12,178 bases of DNA from NCBI GenBank assembly GCA_022360535.1, contig JAKSCP010000216.1, forward strand, positions 1-12,178, read 5' to 3'. This DNA is from Pseudomonadales bacterium (GTDB lineage Bacteria; Pseudomonadota; Gammaproteobacteria; Pseudomonadales; Pseudohongiellaceae). The notes under the pieces are model-generated. The model saw only the letters and a program-made list of their open reading frames with translations, was not told the origin of the DNA and did not search any database. Made by a program: the position numbers and the translations under genes. Positions within the stretch are counted from its first letter, which is position 1, and every line of letters begins with the position of its first letter. Positions 6,949-12,178 of the stretch are shown here, piece after piece.

Positions 6949-8226
6949 TTAGTCCCAGGTCAGTGCGCCTCCTGTTTGATACTCGATTACGCGAGTTTCG
7001 AAGAAGTTCTTTTCCTTGCGCAGATCCATGATCTCGGACATCCATGGAAAGGGATTGGTTACACCCTGAAATTGCTCAGGGAGACCGATTTGCACCAGAC
7101 GACGGTTGGCGATGAATTGTAGGTACTCTTCCATCATTGCCGCATTCATACCCAAAACACCACGAGGCATTGTGTCTCTGGCGTATTCGATCTCCAATTG
7201 GGTGGCCTGAAGAATCATTTGGGTAGCCTGTTCCTTCATCTCATCAGTCCACAGGTGAGGATTTTCCAATTTGATCTGATTGATCATGTCGATACCGAAA
7301 TTCAGATGCATGGACTCATCACGCAAGATGTATTGGAACTGCTCTGAAGTGCCGGTCATCTTATTGCGCCTTCCCATAGACAGAATCTGAGTAAAGCCAC
7401 AATAAAAGAAGATTCCCTCTAAACAACAATAGAAGGCGATCAGGTTTTTCAGCAAATCCTGATCAGTTTCCACTGTGCCAGTCTTGAAGTTTGGATCGCT
7501 CAGAGACTGTGTGTACTTGAGTCCCCAGGAGGCCTTTTTAGCCACTGAGGGAATCTCGTGGTACATGTTGAAGATTTCTCCTTCATCCATGCCCAGTGAT
7601 TCAATGCAGTACTGATACGCATGGGTGTGGATGGCTTCTTCAAATGCTTGTCTGAGAATGTACTGGCGACATTCTGGATTGGTGATCAAGCGATAGATGG
7701 CGAGTACCAGGTTATTGGCAACCAGAGAATCGGCGGTAGCAAAAAAACCCAGGTTGCGCTTGACGATGAGTCTCTCATCATCGGTTAAACCACCCGGAGT
7801 CTTCCACAAAGAGATATCCGCATTCATGTTAATTTCCTGCGGCATCCAATGGTTGGCGCAACCATCAAGGTACTTCTGCCATGCCCAATCGTATTTAAAC
7901 GGCACCAATTGGTTCAGGTCAGCCCGGCAATTGATCATGCGCTTGTCATCGACTTTGACGCGAGTGGCGGTACCTTCCAGTTCTTCCAGGCCGGCACTGA
8001 CATCCAATTCCTTCAAGTCGCTAATAGCCTGTTGCAATGCACTTGCGTTGGCTCTTTCATCGCCTGCTTCGACGCCGGACTCAAACTGCGGTTCAGCGGT
8101 AGCAGGAGCGGCTACTTCAGGTGTCGGTGGCTTTTCCACCGCAGTCACTTCTGCTGGTTTATTAACGGCAGGCTTTACAGCGGGAGTGGGAGTTTCCTCT
8201 TGATTGAACTCATCCCAAGACAACAT
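6949..8226 (-). CDS. nrdB: Ribonucleoside-diphosphate reductase class Ia, beta subunit NrdB
   Basis: A 425-residue radical-generating subunit of aerobic ribonucleotide reductase, which holds the di-iron tyrosyl-radical cofactor and docks onto NrdA. Ligand equivalents are readable: D166 (FATADSL), E197 and H200 (FEEAIH), radical tyrosine Y204 four residues later, E270 (CLEGIFF), and E304 and H307 (RDESMH). The radical Tyr argues for a class Ia/Ib-type cofactor, not the Tyr-less class Ic. The genome context with a full-length nrdA, and no nrdI or nrdE, favours Ia. The last residues GGALTWD should form the flexible tail that binds NrdA. The N-terminus MLSWDEF followed by a Pro/Ala/Val/Glu-rich linker (about 12-60) resembles Pseudomonas NrdB. 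It makes this protein longer than E. coli NrdB (376). AAGGGG 7 bases upstream fixes the start. It lies 69 bases after nrdA on the same strand. Confidence 0.96.
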   Translation of the reverse strand: MLSWDEFNQEETPTPAVKPAVNKPAEVTAVEKPPTPEVAAPATAEPQFESGVEAGDERANASALQQAISDLKELDVSAGLEELEGTATRVKVDDKRMINCRADLNQLVPFKYDWAWQKYLDGCANHWMPQEINMNADISLWKTPGGLTDDERLIVKRNLGFFATADSLVANNLVLAIYRLITNPECRQYILRQAFEEAIHTHAYQYCIESLGMDEGEIFNMYHEIPSVAKKASWGLKYTQSLSDPNFKTGTVETDQDLLKNLIAFYCCLEGIFFYCGFTQILSMGRRNKMTGTSEQFQYILRDESMHLNFGIDMINQIKLENPHLWTDEMKEQATQMILQATQLEIEYARDTMPRGVLGMNAAMMEEYLQFIANRRLVQIGLPEQFQGVTNPFPWMSEIMDLRKEKNFFETRVIEYQTGGALTWD

Positions 8227-8233
8227 ATTTCTA

Positions 8234-8239
8234 CCCCTT
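8234..8239 (-). promoter_or_regulatory. Ribosome binding site of nrdB
   Basis: AAGGGG on the minus strand lies 7 bases before the nrdB ATG. This is good spacing and allows independent translation of nrdB despite the 69-base gap after nrdA. Confidence 0.7.
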
Positions 8240-8255
8240 AAAATTCATGTTTTAG

Positions 8256-8270
8256 TAACGATTATCGTTA
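8256..8270. promoter_or_regulatory. Perfect palindrome in the nrdA-nrdB spacer, Fur-box-like
   Basis: TAACGAT-T-ATCGTTA is a 15-base perfect dyad. Read on the minus strand it contains GATAAT, and with its flanks it matches 14 of 19 positions of the classical Fur box GATAATGATAATCATTATC. In RNA it can also fold as a 5-base-pair hairpin with a 5-base loop. Either a DNA operator for an internal nrdB promoter or an intercistronic RNA hairpin is possible; the sequence does not decide. Confidence 0.35.
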
Positions 8271-8295
8271 TTGCTTTGGCTCTGTTTCTCTCACC

Positions 8296-11151
8296 CTATT
8301 GGCAAGCTTCACAATCTGGATCATCGATGGAGCAGGCCATCGGTACGGCGGCAGCTTCAGCTGAAGCCGATACCTTATTCAGGCTGGTATCCGAAACCGT
8401 TGATTTCTCAGTTGTGGTCGCTGCTAGAGCTCGCAGGTAATAAGTGGTTTTCAAACCGCGTAGCCAGGCCATACGATAAGTGATATCGAGTTTCTTGCCG
8501 CTTGCTCCCGCTACATAAAGGTTCAAAGACTGAGCCTGGTCGATCCATTTCTGGCGACGGCTGGCGGCATCAACCAACCAGCGTGGCTCAACTTCGAAGG
8601 CGGTGGCGTAGATGTGCTTGATGTCATCAGGTACACGATCGATGCGTTGCACACTGCCTTCGTAGTATTTCAAATCATTAACCATCACCTCATCCCAGAG
8701 ATCTTGTTTCTTCAGGTCTTCCACAAGGTAAGGGTTCACCACTGTGAATTCTCCAGAGAGATTGGATTTCACATAGAGGTTTTGGTAAGTCGGTTCGATG
8801 GACTGTGATACACCACAGATGTTGGCGATGGTCGCAGTCGGTGCAATGGCAAGGCAGTTGGAGTTACGCATACCGTGCTGCTTGATACGCTCTCGCAAAC
8901 TCGCCCAGTCCAGGCGCTGGTCCATGTTCACATCGAAGTAGTCTTCGCCACGTGCTTCTTTTAGTTTCTGCAAGGAATCGATGGGCAGAATGCCTTGATC
9001 CCACAGTGAGCCTTCGTAGGATTCGTACTTACCACGCTCCTGCGCCAATTCGTTGGATGCAGAAAGCGCGTAGTAGCTGATCATCTCCATGGAGACATCG
9101 GCAAACTCCACCGCCAGGTCGGAAGAGTAGGGGATACGTTGCTTGTACAGAGCATCCTGAAAACCCATTACACCCATACCAACCGGACGATGTTTCAGGT
9201 TTGAGTTCTTCGCCTGATCCACGGAGTAGTAATTAATGTCGATCACGTTGTCCAACATGCGGATCGCCGTGGTGATCGTCTTCTTCAGTTTTTCCTGATC
9301 GAGACCGTTTTCATCCACGTGGTTAACCAGGTTGACAGAACCCAGGTTGCATACTGCAATCTCGTCCTGACTGGTATTGAGAGTAATCTCGGTACAGAGA
9401 TTTGAAGAGTGCACAGTTCCCACGTGCTGCTGTGGCGAACGGGTATTGCAGGTATCCTTAAAAGTAATCCAGGGATGACCAGTCTCAAACAACATGGAGA
9501 TCATCTTGCGCCAGAGATCGGCGGCGCGCACAGTCTTGTAGGGTTTGATTTCACCTGCAGCTGCTTTGCGCTCATAGTCTTCATAGGCTGCTTCAAAAGC
9601 TTCGCCATGGAGATCGTGGAGTTCTGGCACAGTGTTTGGTGAAAACAGTGTCCATTCCTGATCATTGAAGACTCGCTTCATGAACAGATCGGGAATCCAG
9701 TTCGCAGTGTTCATGTCATGAGCACGACGGCGGTCGTCACCAGTGTTCTTACGCAGCTCCAGGAATTCTTCGATGTCCAGATGCCAGGTTTCCAAATAGG
9801 AACATACGGCACCTTTGCGCTTTCCGCCCTGGTTGACTGCGACTGCGGTGTCGTTAACCACTTTCAAAAATGGCACAACACCTTGCGATTTGCCGTTAGT
9901 GCCTTTGATATGAGCACCTAGTGCACGCACGGGAGTCCAGTCATTACCAAGACCGCCCGCCCATTTGGACAACATGGCATTGTCGCGAATGGCTGAATAA
10001 ATGCCGAAGAGGTCGTCAGGCACTGTGGTCAGGAAACAGGAAGACAACTGCGGACGCAGAGTGCCCGAGTTAAACAATTGTGGTGTCGATGTCATGTAGT
10101 CGAAGCTGGAGAGCAGGTCATAGAACTCGATAGCTCTGGCTTCTTTATCATCTTCTTCAGCAGCTAATCCCATGGCTACACGCATGAAGAAGACCTGCGG
10201 TAATTCGAATCGGACACCTTCGCTGTGTATGAAGTAGCGATCGTAGAGTGTTTGCAATCCGAGATAGGTGAATTGTTGATCCCGTTCAGCTTTCAGGGCC
10301 TGTCCCAACACGTCCATGTTGTATTCCAACAGGTGGTCGGATAGCAGTCCCAACTCCACACCTTTCTCTATATAAGGTTTGAGAGTCGCGGCGTAACGGT
10401 AGTGCATTTCCGATTGGGTGGCTGCGTCGGTAATACCGAGGAAGCTCAGCGCCTCGGATCGCAAGGTATCCATTAGCAGCCGCGCAGTCACGTAGGAGTA
10501 ATTAGGATCTTTCTCAACCATGGTGCGTGCGGTCATCACCAGAGACGTGCGCACGTCTTCCATCTTTACTCCTGGGTAAAGGTTTTTCAGTGTTTCATCG
10601 TAAATGCTGTCGGCAGAAACATCGGTTAATCCTTCGCAGGCTTCATCGATGATGGTGCGGAGGCGCTGGGTATCGAGAGGGCCCTGATGGCCATCTTCGA
10701 AAGTAACGCTGATCGCCGGCTCTTCTGCGCGACGGGTTTCCTGTTTTTGCTGGCGCACCCGCGAACGCTCTGCGCGATAGATGACGTAGCTGCGCGCGAT
10801 TTTATGCTCACCAGTACGCATCAAGGCCAGTTCTACCTGGTCCTGAATATCTTCAATGTGAATCGTGCCGCCGGAAGGCATGCGACGTCTGAAAATGTCA
10901 GAAATTTGTGAAGAGAGTTGCGCCACGGATTCGTGAATTCGAGTGGACGCGGCGGCATTACCACCTTCTACCGCTAGGTAGGCTTTGGTAATGGCGACGG
11001 AAATTTTCGATTCGTCATAGGCGACGACGGCACCGTTACGCTTGATTACTCTGAGTTGGCCGGGGGCGGTAGATACTAATGAGGGAGATTCTTCATTGCT
11101 GGACGCGGCGGCGTGCGGAGAGTCACCCCTACGTTGAACATCAGTCTGCAT
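8296..11151 (-). CDS. nrdA: Ribonucleoside-diphosphate reductase class Ia, alpha subunit NrdA with two ATP cones
   Basis: The 951-residue catalytic subunit reduces NDPs to dNDPs. Two ATP-cone domains precede the catalytic barrel. The first, about 32-130, has a canonical start (LRVIKRNGAVVAYDESKI). The second, about 146-237, lacks the Lys-Arg-x-Gly signature and looks degenerate. Catalytic residues by alignment with E. coli: C372 and C601 (redox pair), N584, C586 and E588 in SNLCTEI (thiyl radical site), Y904 and Y905 (radical transfer), and tail cysteines C947 and C950 in CEACQ, with an extra C940. E. coli NrdA is 761 residues; the extra length is mainly the second cone plus an N-terminal tail of about 30 residues. 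In Pseudomonas aeruginosa a similar double-cone enzyme uses only the first cone for dATP inhibition. GGAG 10 bases upstream supports the start. A strong NrdR box lies 276 bases upstream. Confidence 0.97.
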   Translation of the reverse strand: MQTDVQRRGDSPHAAASSNEESPSLVSTAPGQLRVIKRNGAVVAYDESKISVAITKAYLAVEGGNAAASTRIHESVAQLSSQISDIFRRRMPSGGTIHIEDIQDQVELALMRTGEHKIARSYVIYRAERSRVRQQKQETRRAEEPAISVTFEDGHQGPLDTQRLRTIIDEACEGLTDVSADSIYDETLKNLYPGVKMEDVRTSLVMTARTMVEKDPNYSYVTARLLMDTLRSEALSFLGITDAATQSEMHYRYAATLKPYIEKGVELGLLSDHLLEYNMDVLGQALKAERDQQFTYLGLQTLYDRYFIHSEGVRFELPQVFFMRVAMGLAAEEDDKEARAIEFYDLLSSFDYMTSTPQLFNSGTLRPQLSSCFLTTVPDDLFGIYSAIRDNAMLSKWAGGLGNDWTPVRALGAHIKGTNGKSQGVVPFLKVVNDTAVAVNQGGKRKGAVCSYLETWHLDIEEFLELRKNTGDDRRRAHDMNTANWIPDLFMKRVFNDQEWTLFSPNTVPELHDLHGEAFEAAYEDYERKAAAGEIKPYKTVRAADLWRKMISMLFETGHPWITFKDTCNTRSPQQHVGTVHSSNLCTEITLNTSQDEIAVCNLGSVNLVNHVDENGLDQEKLKKTITTAIRMLDNVIDINYYSVDQAKNSNLKHRPVGMGVMGFQDALYKQRIPYSSDLAVEFADVSMEMISYYALSASNELAQERGKYESYEGSLWDQGILPIDSLQKLKEARGEDYFDVNMDQRLDWASLRERIKQHGMRNSNCLAIAPTATIANICGVSQSIEPTYQNLYVKSNLSGEFTVVNPYLVEDLKKQDLWDEVMVNDLKYYEGSVQRIDRVPDDIKHIYATAFEVEPRWLVDAASRRQKWIDQAQSLNLYVAGASGKKLDITYRMAWLRGLKTTYYLRALAATTTEKSTVSDTSLNKVSASAEAAAVPMACSIDDPDCEACQ

Positions 11152-11161
11152 TTAGTTATTA

Positions 11162-11165
11162 CTCC
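11162..11165 (-). promoter_or_regulatory. Ribosome binding site of nrdA
   Basis: GGAG on the minus strand lies 10 bases before the ATG at 11151. It is slightly long-spaced, but it is the only purine motif near a start in this frame. Confidence 0.5.
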
Positions 11166-11403
11166 AGAATTTGGTTTTACTACAGGCCTCGCTGGCCTAT
11201 TTATTGTTTAGTCGTGCTGTGGCTTTCACTCAATGCCCTTGAGGTTGAGGAGCCCGCTTTTTGTTGCTGAATTGAGAGGCGTCTCGTGCTTGTAAGTGCA
11301 CTTGTTGAGGCGCTTGATTCTGCTATTCAGCGTTTTTTTCAGCGAGTCGAACCCCGTCTGGCAATATCCGAAGGCGCAATCCCATCCCTTGGACTGAGCT
11401 GCG

Positions 11404-11416
11404 GCTGCCAGGCAGC
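11404..11416. repeat. Perfect 13-base dyad next to the NrdR box
   Basis: GCTGCC-A-GGCAGC is a perfect GC-rich inverted repeat 11 bases on the nrdA side of the strong NrdR box. If transcription starts just after the box, it would fold as a short hairpin (GCTGC stem, 3-base loop) near the 5' end of the nrd mRNA. It may instead be a protein-binding dyad. Confidence 0.4.
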
Positions 11417-11427
11417 GTTCAAGCCAT

Positions 11428-11443
11428 ATACTATATATTGTGT
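11428..11443 (-). promoter_or_regulatory. NrdR box upstream of nrdA
   Basis: The minus strand reads ACACAATATATAGTAT, which matches 15 of 16 positions of the known NrdR-box consensus ACACWATATATWGTGT. NrdR is the zinc-finger/ATP-cone repressor that shuts down nrd genes when dNTPs are abundant. The box includes TATAGT, a 5-of-6 match to a -10 hexamer in the nrdA direction, so bound repressor would cover a promoter there. No good -35 is seen. NrdR boxes usually occur in pairs two or three helical turns apart; no partner of similar quality is found within 40 bases on either side. Confidence 0.8.
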
Positions 11444-11475
11444 TTTTGCGGCTGGACTTTAACGTTTTTTTCTCG

Positions 11476-11503
11476 GAAATCGAGATTTCTGGTATTTGCC
11501 AGA
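11476..11503. repeat. Two adjoining perfect dyads upstream of the NrdR box
   Basis: GAAATC-GA-GATTTC (11476-11489) is followed, overlapping by two bases, by TCTGG-tatttg-CCAGA (11488-11503). An alternative pairing, TCTCG-gaaat-CGAGA (11471-11485), overlaps the first. Neither has a T tract on the correct side for an intrinsic terminator in either direction. They lie 33 to 75 bases upstream of the NrdR box in the nrdA direction, where an activator site could sit. Confidence 0.35.
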
Positions 11504-11505
11504 TA

Positions 11506-11613
11506 CAGTCCTGAAAATCGGTGTTCCAAACCAGATTTCCATCAAGCGCTATTCTTCTTATTTGCTCGATTCGCTCCAAGATGAACGATCGGAGTGTCCC
11601 AGTTTCAGGACTG
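11506..11613. repeat. 11-base perfect inverted repeat pair enclosing 86 bases
   Basis: CAGTCCTGAAA (11506-11516) and TTTCAGGACTG (11603-11613) are exact reverse complements. A rough chance expectation for an 11-base inverted pair in a 700-base spacer is well below one (about 0.06). The flanks do not show a target-site duplication and the interior carries no gene, so an insertion element is not supported. A closing stem of a structured RNA is one possibility. Confidence 0.45.
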
Positions 11614-11887
11614 GTTGCGCACTAAGACGAGCCCTTGATTTATGCTCAACTAATACAACATATAGACAAGTCATAAATAGGCTACACAAGATAATGCGGT
11701 TACCGGCTTTATGCAAGGGTTTTTCCTGTGGGTTAGCTGTGAGTAAAATGTGGGGATAACTGGACAGGCCCCAGGCATGGCGGGCGCTTCAGAAGGAGTA
11801 GAACTGGTCTGGGGAATTACCCATTAAATTCGTGATAAAAGACTCCCAAAACAGCACACTTTTGCGCAATAATTAGGCGATATTTGC

Positions 11888-11903
11888 CAACACTATATGT
11901 AGT
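11888..11903 (-). promoter_or_regulatory. Distal NrdR-box-like site
   Basis: The minus strand reads CTACTACATATAGTGT, 13 of 16 to the NrdR-box consensus with a perfect right half-site (ATATAGTGT). Like the proximal box it contains TATAGT, and TTTACA (5 of 6 to a -35) lies at 11918-11923, though the spacing to TATAGT is 20 bases, longer than ideal. It is 30 bases past the argF stop and about 737 bases before nrdA, unusually far for a functional site. Confidence 0.4.
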
Positions 11904-11933
11904 AGTGGTAAAACTACTGTAAAAACCGCAAAT

Positions 11934-12178
11934 TTAAAGGGATAACAGGTATTCGAGCAAAGCCTTCTGCGAGTGCATTCGGTTCTCCGCCTCATCCCAT
12001 ACCACGGTATCCTCGGCGTCCAGTATTTCAGCGCTCACTTCCTCACCCCGGTGCGCTGGCAGGCAGTGCATGAACAGAGCCTTGTCAGCCGCGTGCGACA
12101 TCAGCTCGTTATCCACCTGGAAACCAGCAAATGCCAGCTCCCGTTGTGACTGTTCCCGCTCCTGCCCCATTGAAGCCC
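11934..12178 (-). CDS. argF: Ornithine carbamoyltransferase, C-terminal part (5' end outside window)
   Basis: About 81 C-terminal residues of a cytoplasmic arginine-biosynthesis enzyme that makes citrulline from ornithine and carbamoyl phosphate. The frame remains open to the right window edge and the edge codons read Ala-Ser before MGQE, as in the OTC family motif ASMGQE, so the ATG at 12170 is internal. The signature FMHCLPAHRGEEV contains the active-site Cys that binds ornithine (HCLP). It is followed by SAEILD and the usual final helix QKALLEYLLSL. The HRGEEV version after HCLPA is typical of anabolic OTCs, as opposed to the catabolic ArcB, whose loop differs. The anabolic call is therefore likely but not certain from this fragment. 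No intrinsic terminator follows; only a 6-base-pair stem (AGTAGT with ACTACT, 11901-11918) without a T tract is seen. Confidence 0.9.
   Translation of the reverse strand, partial: ASMGQEREQSQRELAFAGFQVDNELMSHAADKALFMHCLPAHRGEEVSAEILDAEDTVVWDEAENRMHSQKALLEYLLSL

Larger units (their letters stand above)
11152..11933. other. Long nrdA-argF spacer without a convincing gene; dyad-rich
   Basis: About 780 bases lie between the nrdA start and the argF stop. Open frames here (for example 11226-11579 minus and 11496-11759 plus) lack ribosome binding sites, recognisable domains or protein-like composition, so I call none. The stretch holds one strong and one moderate NrdR-box match, several perfect dyads (11184-11198 AGGCC-tcgct-GGCCT; 11404-11416; 11471-11485; 11476-11489; 11488-11503), and an 11-base inverted pair at 11506-11516 and 11603-11613. 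A weak -35/-10 pair (TTGAGT, 17 bases, TAAACA) on the minus strand, about 50-80 bases before nrdA, could be a proximal promoter. No tRNA, repeat family or insertion sequence end was recognised. Confidence 0.6.

Noticed and set aside
7697..8203. 168-codon plus-strand open frame opposite nrdB
   Set aside because: It is antisense to the Ala/Pro-rich N-terminal part of a certain gene, where biased codons keep the opposite strand open. No independent evidence supports it.
11335..11420. tRNA-like fragments on the minus strand (AGCTCAGTC resembling a D-arm, GGGGTTCGACTC resembling a T-arm)
   Set aside because: The sequence next to the T-loop does not pair (CGGGG against CGCTG), and no acceptor stem or anticodon arm of the right spacing can be built.
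11226..11579. 117-codon minus-strand open frame in the nrdA-argF spacer
   Set aside because: No ribosome binding site and no recognisable domain, and it runs across the strong NrdR box and several dyads. Its composition looks like translated noncoding DNA.
11496..11759. 87-codon plus-strand open frame in the same spacer
   Set aside because: No ribosome binding site or domain and an erratic Cys/Arg-rich composition. It crosses the 11-base inverted pair.
11745..11760. DnaA-box-like TGTGGGGATAAC near nrdA
   Set aside because: It has two extra G residues compared with TGTGGATAA, and no second box is close. It is not good enough to call.
11769..11814. CCCCAG ... CTGGGG inverted pair in the spacer
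   Set aside because: Only 6 bases with a 34-base gap; expected by chance in a spacer of this length.
11901..11918. AGTAGT-ggtaaa-ACTACT as an argF terminator
   Set aside because: AT-rich 6-base-pair stem without a T tract on the argF side. It also partly overlaps the distal NrdR-like site.

Overview
This window looks like chromosomal, mostly housekeeping DNA from a gammaproteobacterium, probably a marine or Pseudomonas-like lineage. The evidence is the gene content: class Ia nrdA-nrdB with a large NrdA carrying two N-terminal ATP-cone domains and a NrdB that begins MLSWDEF (the arrangement I know from Pseudomonas), a DinG-type iron-sulphur helicase, a DUF349 protein and an ArgF with the HCLPAHRGEE signature. 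No phage, transposon, CRISPR, integron, rRNA or tRNA was found.

Layout from left to right. Positions 1-325 hold the 3' end of an unrecognised plus-strand gene. It overlaps by 18 bases, tail to tail, the minus-strand gene for a long coiled-coil protein with several DUF349-type repeats (308-2347). A 201-base divergent spacer with promoter-like elements on both strands separates that gene from dinG (2549-4666, plus). Next are three minus-strand genes: a MocA-like nucleotidyltransferase (5867-6454), an exported cyclophilin with a large insertion (4906-5775) and a 61-residue membrane protein (4676-4861), which ends 9 bases from the dinG stop. The next block is the minus-strand nrd unit: nrdA (8296-11151), nrdB (6949-8226) and a 105-residue coiled-coil protein (6579-6896), closed by a clear intrinsic terminator (6531-6571). 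A spacer of about 780 bases without a convincing gene follows, and the window ends inside argF (C-terminal part only, minus).

How the genes work together: NrdA and NrdB form the aerobic ribonucleotide reductase that supplies dNTPs, and the 105-residue protein is apparently co-transcribed with them. A 15-of-16 match to the NrdR-box consensus lies 276 bases upstream of the nrdA start. A second, 13-of-16 match lies about 740 bases upstream, just past the argF stop. DinG acts in repair of R-loops and replication conflicts, but no LexA box was found near it. The cyclophilin is predicted to fold proteins outside the cytoplasm.

I found no clearly new multi-gene system. The parts most worth a second look are the dyad-rich 780-base nrdA upstream region, the nrdB-linked coiled-coil gene, a Fur-box-like palindrome between nrdA and nrdB, and the insertion-bearing cyclophilin.
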